Assembly: GCA_044224215.1 (NCBI GenBank) | Contig: JBGAKX010000015.1 | Coordinates: 1-53,710, forward strand | Direction: 5' to 3' | Origin: DAOMFM01 sp035429825 | GTDB lineage: Bacteria; Acidobacteriota; Blastocatellia; UBA7656; JADIYM01 | DNA length: 53,710 nt | Part shown: positions 43,764-51,766 of the stretch, piece by piece | Layout: each line of letters starts with the position of its first letter | Numbering within the stretch: the stretch's first letter is position 1 | The notes under the pieces: generated by a model | Told to the model about the DNA's origin: nothing | The model's input: the letters and a program-made list of their open reading frames with translations, nothing else | Database searches by the model: none | Position numbers and translations under genes: made by a program

Positions 43764-44657
43764 ATGTCCACGATTTCACGACGAATGGTTGTCGGCCTCG
43801 TCATCGCTCTCGTCGTCATCGCAAGCGGCGTGCTCGCCGTCGCGCAGGGCGGACCGCCGCCCGACGAGCGGCCTGGCACGCGACGGCCGCCGCCCCCGCG
43901 CGACGATCAGGATCGCGACGGCCCGGGGCATCGGAGAGGCGACGGTCCGCACGACGATCCGCTCATGGGACCGACGTTCAACTTCATCTCCGCCGAGATG
44001 CGCTTCAACGGACCGCCCATCAAGGGCGCGCCGTTCTCTGCCGTGTCGTCGAGCGAGTTCACGCAGACGCTCGCCGACGGGACACGCATCACGCGCAAGA
44101 GCACGGGCACGATCGCGCGCGACAACGAAGGGCGCACGCGACGCGAGATGGAACTTGGTTCGATCGGGCCGTTCGCTGCGCCGTCGGGACCGCCGCCGCG
44201 CGTCATCATCATCGACGACCCGGTAGCCGGGTTCCACTACGTGCTGAATCCGACAGACCGCGTCGCCCGGCAGGCGCCGCTCCCGAGCGATCCGCCGCAT
44301 CCGCCGGGGCCGCCGCCGTCCAAGTTCGAAGCAAAGACCGAAGCCCTCGGCAAGAAGACGATCGAAGGAGTCGAGGTCGAGGGTACCCGATCGACCATCG
44401 CAATCCCGGCGGGCAAGATCGGCAACGACCGCGCGATCGAGATCGTCTCGGAGCGGTGGTATTCGGCGGAGCTTCAGGCGGTGATCCTCAGCACGCACAA
44501 GGACCCGCTACACGGCGAGACCGTCTACCGGCTGATCGGCATCACGCGAACCGAGCCGGCAAAGAGCAACTTCGACATACCGGCCGATTACACGGTCGAA
44601 CCTGACCGCCGCGGTCCGCCGCGCGGCCGACGACACGACGGCCCGCACGGCGAGTAG
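43764..44657 (+). CDS. exported Pro/Gly/Asp-rich protein of unknown function
   Basis: 297 aa; ATG 43764 follows GGAAGAG. The signal peptide is MVVGLVIALVVIASGVLAVAQG. A low-complexity region (PPPDERPGTRRPPPPRDDQ) leads to a beta-rich domain (PFSAVSSSEFTQTLADGTRI, ARDNEGRTRREMELG, VEGTRSTIAIPAGKIGNDR). It ends with a NFDIPADYTVE segment found in many small secreted Acidobacterial proteins of unknown role. It follows the sigma/anti-sigma genes by 34 bp and may be part of the ECF regulon. Confidence 0.8.
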   Translation: MSTISRRMVVGLVIALVVIASGVLAVAQGGPPPDERPGTRRPPPPRDDQDRDGPGHRRGDGPHDDPLMGPTFNFISAEMRFNGPPIKGAPFSAVSSSEFTQTLADGTRITRKSTGTIARDNEGRTRREMELGSIGPFAAPSGPPPRVIIIDDPVAGFHYVLNPTDRVARQAPLPSDPPHPPGPPPSKFEAKTEALGKKTIEGVEVEGTRSTIAIPAGKIGNDRAIEIVSERWYSAELQAVILSTHKDPLHGETVYRLIGITRTEPAKSNFDIPADYTVEPDRRGPPRGRRHDGPHGE

Positions 44658-44807
44658 TTCTGTTCCACGCCGCGGCGGCGGCGATCGTCCCGATTCCAGA
44701 TCCCGAAACCCTCGACGTCGACCGGCTGGTGCTCTCGGCACCCGCGACGGTCGAGGCTCGCCCGGAAGTGCTCGAGGGCGGCGAACCCACACGAAAGGAA
44801 CCAGACC

Positions 44808-46034
44808 ATGACCTCTGCAAAACCTGTAGTTTGAACGTTTGTTGCCGTCGCGGTGCTCCCTACGGGCAGCCACGCGGTAGTCCGCAGGCACAGGCTGTCC
44901 CGCACGCGGTCGAGGTCCCGTGGGATTCGACGGACAGTCGAACGGGATGGTCGACCAGGCCACGTACGACCGCGACCGCGCGTTGTTTGCGTTGACCGAG
45001 ACGGTCGACGACGGCCTCGGCCCGGTGTACAACGCGGCGTCGTGTGCCGAATGCCACGCGAATCCGATCACCGGTGGTTCGAGCCAGGTGCTCGAACTGC
45101 GATCCGGACACGTCAGCGGCGGCGTGTTCGTTCCGCATCCGGGTGGGTCGCTGATTCACAGCCGTGCGACGAATGCCGCGATTCAGGAACGGATCCTCGA
45201 GGGAAACGACGTGCGGACGTTTCGCGCGTCGCCGGGCACGCTCGGCCTCGGGTACGTCGAGGCGATTCCGGATCAGGCGTTCGTCGAGATCGCGGACATG
45301 CAGCGACGCGAAACGGGCGGGCAGATCGAGGGCCACATCATCATGGTCGCCGTGGCGGAGGCTCCGGGCACGGCGCGGGTCGGGCGTTTTGGCTGGAAGT
45401 GCCAGCACGCGAGTCTCGTGTCGTTCGCCGGTGATGCGTACCTGAACGAGATGGGCGTGACGACGCCCCTGTTTCCGGTCGAGAACACGTCGAACGGGCG
45501 GGACATTTCCGCGTTCGATCCGGTCCGAGATCCCGACGAGGGTGACAATGACGACGTGGAGGCATTTGCGGAGTTCATGCGCGCAACAAAGGCGCCGCCG
45601 AGGGATGACGAGCTTGCCGGTCGCGAGGAGGCGAGGCTTGGGCAGCAGCTGTTCCGGTCGATGGCTGCGCCGTGTGTCACGTGGAATCGATCCTCACGGC
45701 ACCGGCGGGCACGGTGCTCAACGGCGGCGAGTTCGTGGTTCCAGACGCGCTCGGCAGTCGTATGATCCATCCGTTCAGTGATTTTCTGCTGCACGACATC
45801 GGAACGGGCGACGGGATCGCCGACGAGCAGTATCCCGAAACGCGAAACATGATTCGCACGGCGCCGCTGTGGGGGCTCAGAACGGTCAACCGGTACATGC
45901 ATGATGGTGCGACGCTGACGCTCGACGAAGCGATCCGCCGGCACGCGGGCGAAGCGCGCGAAACGGTGACGAAGTTCGAACGACTCTCGTCGCGGCGGCG
46001 TCGGGCAGTCATCGCGTTTCTCAACTCGCTCTAG
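44808..46034 (+). pseudogene. di-haem oxidoreductase (DHOR/DUF1111), multiply frame-broken
   Basis: The ATG at 44808 follows GAAAGGAA and begins MTSAKPVV, then meets an in-frame TGA (44832-44834) before the rest of the signal-like segment TFVAVAVLPTGSHAVV. The frame then changes around 44880-44920 to GFDGQSNGMVDQATYDRDRA, with haem site CAECH at 45043. It changes again at ~45661-45663, where GCAVCHVESILTAPAGT (haem site CAVCH) resumes in another frame and runs to the stop at 46034. The pieces together cover a normal short di-haem peroxidase-like protein. Three single-base losses plus a nonsense codon suggest decay, or indels in the assembly. Confidence 0.8.
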
Positions 46035-46113
46035 AAACGTGGCGAATTCAGCGAACGCGACCCGCCACGTATCGGTCGCGCGTGCGTTCTCCGCTATGTC
46101 ATGGGCTCCCGAG

Positions 46114-46282
46114 CCGGTGGCGGTACTGGGTCGCTAGTCGCTCGTGGATTCGACGGTATGGCACCCGCCACCTACCGGTGGCGGTACTGGGTCGCTAGCC
46201 GCCCGTGGACTCACAGCGTCATCATGAGCCGATCGGGGTCACTCAGGTATGCGACATACAGTACCCGCCACCGGTAGGTGGC
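46114..46282. repeat. 38-bp direct repeats plus inverted copy
   Basis: 46114-46151 and 46175-46212 are direct repeats (CCGGTGGCGGTACTGGGTCG...) with three C/T differences. GCCACCTACCGGTGGCGGTA (from 46167) recurs inverted at 46259-46282 with one extra base. Confidence 0.8.
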
Positions 46283-46463
46283 TACGATCACCGTGACGGC
46301 ACGGAAGCGGTGACGAGAATCTGGGGATTATCCCGCGCCTGCCATTGCGCCTGGCCGGAATCGCGCGTCTCGGCGACAGAGTCAACAGTGGCGCGGTCTC
46401 GCAAACCGTTGAGACCAAAGTGTTTCCGGCAGTCGGCGCCGATCGACGCACGCAACCGTCAAG

Positions 46464-46479
46464 CGGCACACCGCGTGCA
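46464..46479 (+). promoter_or_regulatory. sigma-54-like promoter upstream of cupin gene
   Basis: CGGCACACCGCGTGCA keeps GGCAC and TGCA with exact GG-N10-GC spacing; TT is changed to GT. The predicted leader is ~115 nt. It is weaker than the other matches. Confidence 0.4.
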
Positions 46480-46605
46480 GGTGGCTCCTCGAACAGTTTT
46501 GCGAACCGCCGAGCCAGACCTGCCGGCCTCACGCCGACACACGCTCGGGCGGTTCGCAGGTCGAGAGGGAATCGTCTCCAGTCATCAACTGGCCGAGGAG
46601 GCATT

Positions 46606-46995
46606 ATGCAGAACACGTTCTTTATCGACGACGCTTCGGAGCTTGCACGCGAGAATGCGAATTTCCGAAGAGTGGTGTTCACGACCGATCGTTCGCAGCT
46701 CGTGCTCATGTCGCTTCTGCCCAGCGAGGACATCGGAAGCGAGGTGCACGCGCACGTCGATCAAGTCTTCATGTTCGTTGCGGGACTCGGCGAAGCGGTC
46801 ATCGGGACGGCTCGCAAAGCCATCGGACCCGGATCTGTAGTCGTCGTGCCCGCAGGGACCCGGCACAATTTCCTGAACGTCGGCAATGTCCCGCTGCAGT
46901 TGTATACGGTGTATACACCGCCGCAGCACGAGCCCGGCACTGTGCACAGGACGAAGACAGAAGCCGAAGCCGCGGAGCACGCGCATCACAAGTAG
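46606..46995 (+). CDS. small cupin-domain protein
   Basis: 129 aa; ATG 46606 preceded by GAGGAGG. A single conserved-barrel cupin: motif 1 SEVHAHVDQVFMFVAGLGEA (two His, Gln at the usual acidic ligand, further Glu) and motif 2 PGSVVVVPAGTRHNFLNVG. The metal ligands His/His/His are conserved, so a metal-bound small-molecule isomerase, dioxygenase or sensor role is possible. The C-terminus is Lys/Glu/His-rich (TKTEAEAAEHAHHK). The family is too broad to name a substrate. Confidence 0.88.
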   Translation: MQNTFFIDDASELARENANFRRVVFTTDRSQLVLMSLLPSEDIGSEVHAHVDQVFMFVAGLGEAVIGTARKAIGPGSVVVVPAGTRHNFLNVGNVPLQLYTVYTPPQHEPGTVHRTKTEAEAAEHAHHK

Positions 46996-47085
46996 AAGAC
47001 CCCGATTACGCCCCGACCGGCTACGCTGAGTTGCTCAGTGGGTTCGCCGGTCGGGGCAGGCACGCGTCCCTCCGACATCGTCGAA

Positions 47086-47355
47086 TTACCTCTTCGATCT
47101 GCCGGGTCTCTTACTTCTTTCGAGTTTGGACCGCTCTCTTTCTGAACTCGCCGCATGTTGTCCGATGTCCGTGTCGGGGCCCTGGTACCCGGACTGCGCG
47201 GCAATCTCGTCTGCAGACAGCTCTTCGTCAGCGAGTGCCCGCTCAGCTGCTCGTTGCGCTTCGGCACCCGGGACGACACCCCGTCGCGCGTCGTGGTCGG
47301 GAAGCGAAGCATCGGGCATACCCATCGCCGGATTCTGGCTCTCGGCAGGCGGCAT
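47086..47355 (-). CDS. small hydrophilic protein behind a sigma-54 promoter
   Basis: 89 aa from ATG 47355, chosen because GAAAGAGG lies ~8 nt before it. It is highly charged, lacks hydrophobic stretches and is probably largely disordered: MPPAESQNPAMGMPDASLPD, then an acidic helix (AERALADEELSADEIAAQSG) and a basic Arg/Lys/Ser tail. No known family was recognised. A good sigma-54 promoter match (47416-47431) lies in the right place, supporting it as a real gene. A longer reading from 47403 or 47409 would start within a few nt of the predicted transcription start. Confidence 0.6.
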   Translation of the reverse strand: MPPAESQNPAMGMPDASLPDHDARRGVVPGAEAQRAAERALADEELSADEIAAQSGYQGPDTDIGQHAASSERERSKLERSKRPGRSKR

Positions 47356-47415
47356 GGCGCGTGCCTCTTTCGAGCGGTCGCGTGGTCTTGGTGTCTTGTG
47401 CATATACAACGCTGA

Positions 47416-47431
47416 CGCAAAAGAGGGGCCA
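47416..47431 (-). promoter_or_regulatory. sigma-54 promoter match before small hydrophilic gene
   Basis: On the minus strand TGGCCCCTCTTTTGCG keeps TGGC and TTGC with exact GG-N10-GC spacing. The predicted start is near 47405, ~50 nt before the ATG. Confidence 0.6.
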
Positions 47432-47577
47432 ATGCGTCGCTACGGCCGAACCTTTTGAATCCGGCCGGTAGCGTACGAACTCCGTGCAGAAGTGGTCACA
47501 CCGTGACTCGTTGTCATACGGAGGTGCTCTCCTGTTCGACGTTTGTACAGGCGATTCGCCAAATATCCGATGCGGAA

Positions 47578-47593
47578 CGGTTGTTGCCTTGCA
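47578..47593 (+). promoter_or_regulatory. weak sigma-54-like site before BON lipoprotein
   Basis: CGGTTGTTGCCTTGCA has the GG and TTGCA elements at correct spacing but lacks CAC. It would start near 47604, ~60 nt before the gene. Low confidence. Confidence 0.3.
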
Positions 47594-47665
47594 ATGGCGC
47601 GCCGGATCTCGCCGGGCATGGAAATCCGATACGCGGAGTCCATAACAAGAGAACAGGAGACAGAT

Positions 47666-48184
47666 GTGATCAGAACCACCATAGCCATTGCATTCACCGT
47701 GTTCGCACTCTTCACGGGTGCGTGCAATTCGGAGACAACGAATCGGAACGAGAACACGAACGCGACTGCGAACCATAACGGCCCCGCGTCGAACGCGAAC
47801 ACCGCGATCGTTGCAAACAGCAATTCGAGTCCGAGCGACCATGACGGCAAGCTCACGCGCGAGGACTTCGAAAAACAGAAGGACAGGATTGCCCGCGAGG
47901 CAAAGCAGCTCGGCCACACGATTGGCAATGGTGCGGACGACCTCTGGATATGGACCAAGACGCGGGCATCGCTTGCAGAAGCGGACGATCTCCGCGACTC
48001 GACGATCGAAGTGGACGTGGACAACAACGCAGTCACGCTCAAAGGAACCGTCGCCACTGCGGCCCAGAGAGCAAAGGCAGAATCCGTCACCAGGAGCGTG
48101 GAAGGTGTCCGGACCGTCAAGAACCTCCTGACGGTTGGGTCGTCTGATGGATCGAAGAACGCGAACGCCCGTCACGCGAACTGA
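47666..48184 (+). CDS. BON-domain lipoprotein
   Basis: 172 aa from a GTG preceded by AGGAGA; longer in-frame readings lack a signal. The lipoprotein signal is TIAIAFTVFALFTGAC. An Asn/Thr/Ser-rich linker is followed by a helical stretch and a C-terminal BON domain (DLRDSTIEVDVDNNAVTLKG, ESVTRSVEGVRTVKNLLTVG), which binds phospholipid or envelope surfaces in OsmY-like stress proteins. Probably anchored in the outer or inner membrane facing the periplasm. The next gene is a penicillin-binding protein, consistent with envelope function. Confidence 0.88.
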   Translation: MIRTTIAIAFTVFALFTGACNSETTNRNENTNATANHNGPASNANTAIVANSNSSPSDHDGKLTREDFEKQKDRIAREAKQLGHTIGNGADDLWIWTKTRASLAEADDLRDSTIEVDVDNNAVTLKGTVATAAQRAKAESVTRSVEGVRTVKNLLTVGSSDGSKNANARHAN

Positions 48185-48363
48185 GTCGGTCCGGTCGCCG
48201 TGTGGACCCAGACCAGGCGCTGAACGCGACACGGCTGCGCCTGGTATATGGCCGTGTCACGACCGATGTTTGCGCGATGTCATTCGCGCGTTGCGACGTG
48301 GAACTGTATCGGACTGTCGCCTGTCCGCTTGGGGAATTCGCGACGGACTTTGGAGCTATCACA

Positions 48364-51174
48364 ATGGCGGATTCGCGACCGCAGATCGATCGGGCTGAGG
48401 ACTTCGCGCCTGCGAGGGCCTTTCCGCACGGCTGGTGGTCGCGCCTTCGCGCGCGCGCATGGCGCGGCTGGACGTGGATTGTCGGACTCGTTCACTCGTC
48501 GCGATTCTGGCTGCTCGTATGTGCAGCGACTGTCGTGATCCTTGCGACATTCACATACCTGTGGGTCACCACGTGCCGCGTTGTCGATGCGCGACTCAGT
48601 GGCGGAGCCATTGCGTTGCGGTCAGGAATCTATGCGGCACCGCTCGTCATCCGTCGAGGACAACCACTCGCCATCGGCGACCTTGTTTCGTATCTCGAAG
48701 AGCTTGGCTATGGATCCGGATCGTCCGAGGAGACAGAAGGTCTCAACGGACGCTTTGTCGTCGACGGCTTCGTGGTACGTATTGAGCCGCTCGACACAAA
48801 ATTCGCGGCGCCCGACAGAACTGGGCCTGTGGACGTCCAGTTCTTGGGAGAGCGGGGCGTCGAACGCGTCACCGACGCACGGACCAATACAGAGCTTGAT
48901 CAGTGCACGCTCGAGCCACTGGTCATTGCGTCGGCGTACAACTCGCGCGAGAAACGCATAACTGTCGAGTACGACGCGATCCCGGAGGTTCTCCGAAACG
49001 CGATTGTCACGACCGAAGATCGGCGTTTCTGGAGCCACAACGGTATCGACTACCGCGGAATGGCGCGCGCGGCGGAAGAGAACATCAGGGCAGGAGAGGT
49101 CGTCCAGGGCGGGTCCACGATCACGCAACAGGTTGTCAAGAACGTCTTTCTGTCATCCGAGCGAACCTACCTGCGTAAGGTCAAGGAAGCGTGGATCTCG
49201 TACGTGCTCGAATGGAAACTCGACAAGAAGCAGATCTTGGCGATGTATTCCAACGAGGTCTACATGGGCCAGAAGGGACGATACGCGATCCACGGGTTCG
49301 CCGAGGCTTCCCGACAGTACTTTGGCAAGGACCTCTCGGAGCTCAATCTCGAAGAGTCGGCGCTCCTCGCCGGCATCGTCTGCGCGCCGAGTACGAATTC
49401 TCCGTATCGCTACCCCGAGCGGGCCAGAATGCGGCGCAATCTCGTGATCGACCTGCTCGTCGATGCGAAACAGGTGCAACCCGGTAATGCAGAGGCAGCA
49501 AAGGCGGCGCCGCTGGTTGTGCTCCCGCCCGAGAACGACACGTCGTGGCTCGAGGCACCGTACTTCACCGACTACGTGCAGGGTTACATCGAGCAGGCAT
49601 TCGACGACGCGCGCCCGCCGGCAGACCGGTACTCGGTTTCAACGACGATCGACATCAACCTGCAGCGCGCGGCGACCGAGGCGGTGACGAGGCAGCTCGA
49701 GAAACTCGACCGTATCTTTGCGGAAGGCAAACTCCACATTCCGGCCGGTACGCTCCAGGCTGCACTTGTCGCCGTGGATACCAGGACAGGCGCGGTGGTT
49801 GCGATGGTCGGCGGCCGCAACTACCAGGCAAGTCAGTTCAATCGCGCAACGGACGCCGAACGGCAGCCTGGATCGGCATTCAAGCCGTTTGTCTACGCGA
49901 CGGCACTGGAGAGCCGCAGGTTTACGCTGGCTTCTCAGGTAATGGACGCGCCACGGACGTTCACGTACGCCGGGGGTCGAGTGTACGAGCCGGACAACTA
50001 CGGCGAGTCATATTCAAACACTGAAATCACGTTGCGGGTCGCATTCCGCAACTCAAAGAACGTGCCGACTGTCGAGCTCGCAATGGACACAGGGCTCGAT
50101 GAGATAGCGAAAACTGCGGAGCGGGCTGGCCTGCCGCGACCGGACCCGTATCCGTCGATGGCGCTCGGCGTCATGGAGGCGACACCGCTCGAGGTCGCGC
50201 GCGCCTACACCGCATTCGCAAACGGCGGCGTGCTGGTCGATCCGACACCGGTTGCGGGTACGGAAGGCGAGATCTATCTACCTCAGTCGCGGCCGCGCAC
50301 CGTGCTTACGCCCCAGACTGCATACCTGATGACGAATGTCATGCAGGACGTCATCGCCCGGGGAACCGGGCGGTCTGTTCGGGCGTTGGGGGTCACGGGG
50401 GCCGTTGCAGGAAAGACCGGGACGTCGCGTGATGGATGGTTTGTAGGCTATACGCCAAACCTCGTTTGTGTCGTGTGGGTCGGGTTCGACGACAACAGTC
50501 AGCTTGGACTCACTGGCGCGCAATCAGCCTTGCCGATCTGGGCGGATTTCATGAAACAGGCGGTTGCGTTCCGGCCTGAGCTTGGCGGCGAGACGTTCGC
50601 CGAGCCCGCTGGCATCACTCACGTGAAGATTTGCAGCGTATCTGGAGCACGCGCGGGGGACTATTGCAGCGTGACGCACGACGAAGTGTTCGTCGCGGGC
50701 ACCGAGTCGCTGAACACATGCACGCTTCACACAGCCGAGGGCACGGAAGGGACGTTGCTGGACGAGTATGGCAACCCGGTTGGCGTGATCGAGCCAGCTG
50801 ACGGCAGTGAAGCTCCGGATGGCGAAGCGCCTGCGCCAAGTGAACCAGCGCCGCAACAGCTTCGTCCGCTCGACATGCCACTCACGTATCCAACTCCGGA
50901 CTCTCGACGCGGAAGACAGCGCACGCGCGGGAAGCGCGGTGCAGACATCAATCGAACGATACCCAATCCGGACGCGGCGGACTCGCCACCGAGCGGCGAG
51001 CCACCACCACAGGTTCGTCCCCTGCCACTGCCGTCGGACAAGCCCCCGGCGAGTTCGCCGAGTGATACGCCCCAGGCGCCCGAAAAGCCCAACGCGCATA
51101 CGAACTCCAGCCAATTCGCCCCGCCAACGCCCGAATCAGCGCCGCCCATGTCGCGGTGGTTCATGGCACGGTAG
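48364..51174 (+). CDS. bifunctional penicillin-binding protein, class A (PBP1B-like)
   Basis: 936 aa. ATG 48364 is preceded by GGAG at 8 nt; an in-frame upstream GTG would add ~54 non-homologous residues. One transmembrane anchor (FWLLVCAATVVILATFTYLWV) precedes a UB2H-like domain. The GT51 glycosyltransferase comes next: catalytic Glu218 in VTTEDRRFWSHNGIDYRG and GGSTITQQVVKN. The transpeptidase has SxxK Ser504 (GSAFKP), SxN at 564-566 (SKN) and KTGTS from 684. The C-terminal ~150 residues are Pro/Ser-rich and probably disordered. It polymerises and cross-links peptidoglycan in the periplasm. All catalytic residues are present. Confidence 0.95.
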   Translation: MADSRPQIDRAEDFAPARAFPHGWWSRLRARAWRGWTWIVGLVHSSRFWLLVCAATVVILATFTYLWVTTCRVVDARLSGGAIALRSGIYAAPLVIRRGQPLAIGDLVSYLEELGYGSGSSEETEGLNGRFVVDGFVVRIEPLDTKFAAPDRTGPVDVQFLGERGVERVTDARTNTELDQCTLEPLVIASAYNSREKRITVEYDAIPEVLRNAIVTTEDRRFWSHNGIDYRGMARAAEENIRAGEVVQGGSTITQQVVKNVFLSSERTYLRKVKEAWISYVLEWKLDKKQILAMYSNEVYMGQKGRYAIHGFAEASRQYFGKDLSELNLEESALLAGIVCAPSTNSPYRYPERARMRRNLVIDLLVDAKQVQPGNAEAAKAAPLVVLPPENDTSWLEAPYFTDYVQGYIEQAFDDARPPADRYSVSTTIDINLQRAATEAVTRQLEKLDRIFAEGKLHIPAGTLQAALVAVDTRTGAVVAMVGGRNYQASQFNRATDAERQPGSAFKPFVYATALESRRFTLASQVMDAPRTFTYAGGRVYEPDNYGESYSNTEITLRVAFRNSKNVPTVELAMDTGLDEIAKTAERAGLPRPDPYPSMALGVMEATPLEVARAYTAFANGGVLVDPTPVAGTEGEIYLPQSRPRTVLTPQTAYLMTNVMQDVIARGTGRSVRALGVTGAVAGKTGTSRDGWFVGYTPNLVCVVWVGFDDNSQLGLTGAQSALPIWADFMKQAVAFRPELGGETFAEPAGITHVKICSVSGARAGDYCSVTHDEVFVAGTESLNTCTLHTAEGTEGTLLDEYGNPVGVIEPADGSEAPDGEAPAPSEPAPQQLRPLDMPLTYPTPDSRRGRQRTRGKRGADINRTIPNPDAADSPPSGEPPPQVRPLPLPSDKPPASSPSDTPQAPEKPNAHTNSSQFAPPTPESAPPMSRWFMAR

Positions 51175-51320
51175 CGACGCACTGAATCCGCACGATGTGA
51201 CCGCGAATGTGTATCGAGAGACTTCGCGCGCTCGATCGTCGCAGTCCCAAGGTGCCGTGTGGAGATTCGCCAAGTGGCTATTTTCCTGTGAGTTGCAGCG
51301 GCAACGCGGGATTGCGGGCT

Positions 51321-51336
51321 TGGCACGACCCTTGCA
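51321..51336 (+). promoter_or_regulatory. consensus sigma-54 promoter
   Basis: TGGCACGACCCTTGCA is an exact match to the sigma-54 consensus TGGCACG-N4-TTGCA. The predicted start is near 51346-51348, ~70 nt before the small membrane protein ATG. Confidence 0.85.
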
Positions 51337-51415
51337 CTACCCTTGTGCTGGCTCGAAGTCAAAGGGCGCATACGAAGCGTCGAACCTTCATGGAGCAAGG
51401 ATCGGAGGATCAATC

Positions 51416-51613
51416 ATGGCAATCGTCGAAGCGTTCATCGTTTTCTGCGCGGTGGCTGTCTTCTCAATATCGGTCGCTGCTGGTCTGATCTACTGTTGCT
51501 TCAGAATTCTTCAGCTGGTCCTGCGCTACGGCGTTGGAACTGGATCGCGGCCTTCCGCGCCGAGCCTTGCGGCTTCGCCTTTGCGCGCTCGCGATAACAT
51601 GCAAGCGATGTAG
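51416..51613 (+). CDS. small single-helix membrane protein
   Basis: 65 aa; ATG preceded by GGAGG at 7 nt. The N-terminal half is one long hydrophobic helix (IVEAFIVFCAVAVFSISVAAGLIYCCF); the rest is a short basic, Ser/Pro-rich tail. No family was recognised. It has a complete expression unit: consensus sigma-54 promoter, ribosome site and a strong terminator (51657-51692). This makes it a real gene despite its size, probably under NtrC-type control and related to membrane stress, by inference. Confidence 0.8.
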   Translation: MAIVEAFIVFCAVAVFSISVAAGLIYCCFRILQLVLRYGVGTGSRPSAPSLAASPLRARDNMQAM

Positions 51614-51656
51614 ATGCGTGACGGCGGTCTCGCGAATTCGTGGCAGAACAATTCAT

Positions 51657-51692
51657 GCCGCCCGGACGCTATGTCCGGGCGGCAATTTTTTT
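51657..51692 (+). terminator. strong intrinsic terminator
   Basis: GCCGCCCGGAC (51657-51667) and GTCCGGGCGGC (51673-51683) form an 11-bp perfect stem with a 5-nt loop, followed by AATTTTTTT. It ends the small membrane-protein transcript. Confidence 0.92.
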
Positions 51693-51766
51693 CGTGGGTC
51701 GAACCCGTCCTGAGCGAAGCGATGTCGTGTGGAGACGTACCCGCGGTACGACGCACATCCGTCGCG

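Larger units (their letters stand above)
46035..46605. other. intergenic region with direct and inverted repeats
   Basis: No protein gene is supported before the cupin ATG; open frames here have no ribosome site or family match. It contains the repeats at 46114-46282 and a sigma-54-like promoter at 46464-46479. Confidence 0.5.

Noticed and set aside
44832..44834. In-frame TGA in the di-haem oxidoreductase leader as a second selenocysteine codon
   Set aside because: No hairpin of SECIS type follows, the position is in a signal peptide, and further frame breaks show decay.
46371..46400. TGGCGCGGTCTCGCA as a sigma-54 promoter before the cupin gene
   Set aside because: Spacing is one base short; the site at 46464 fits better.
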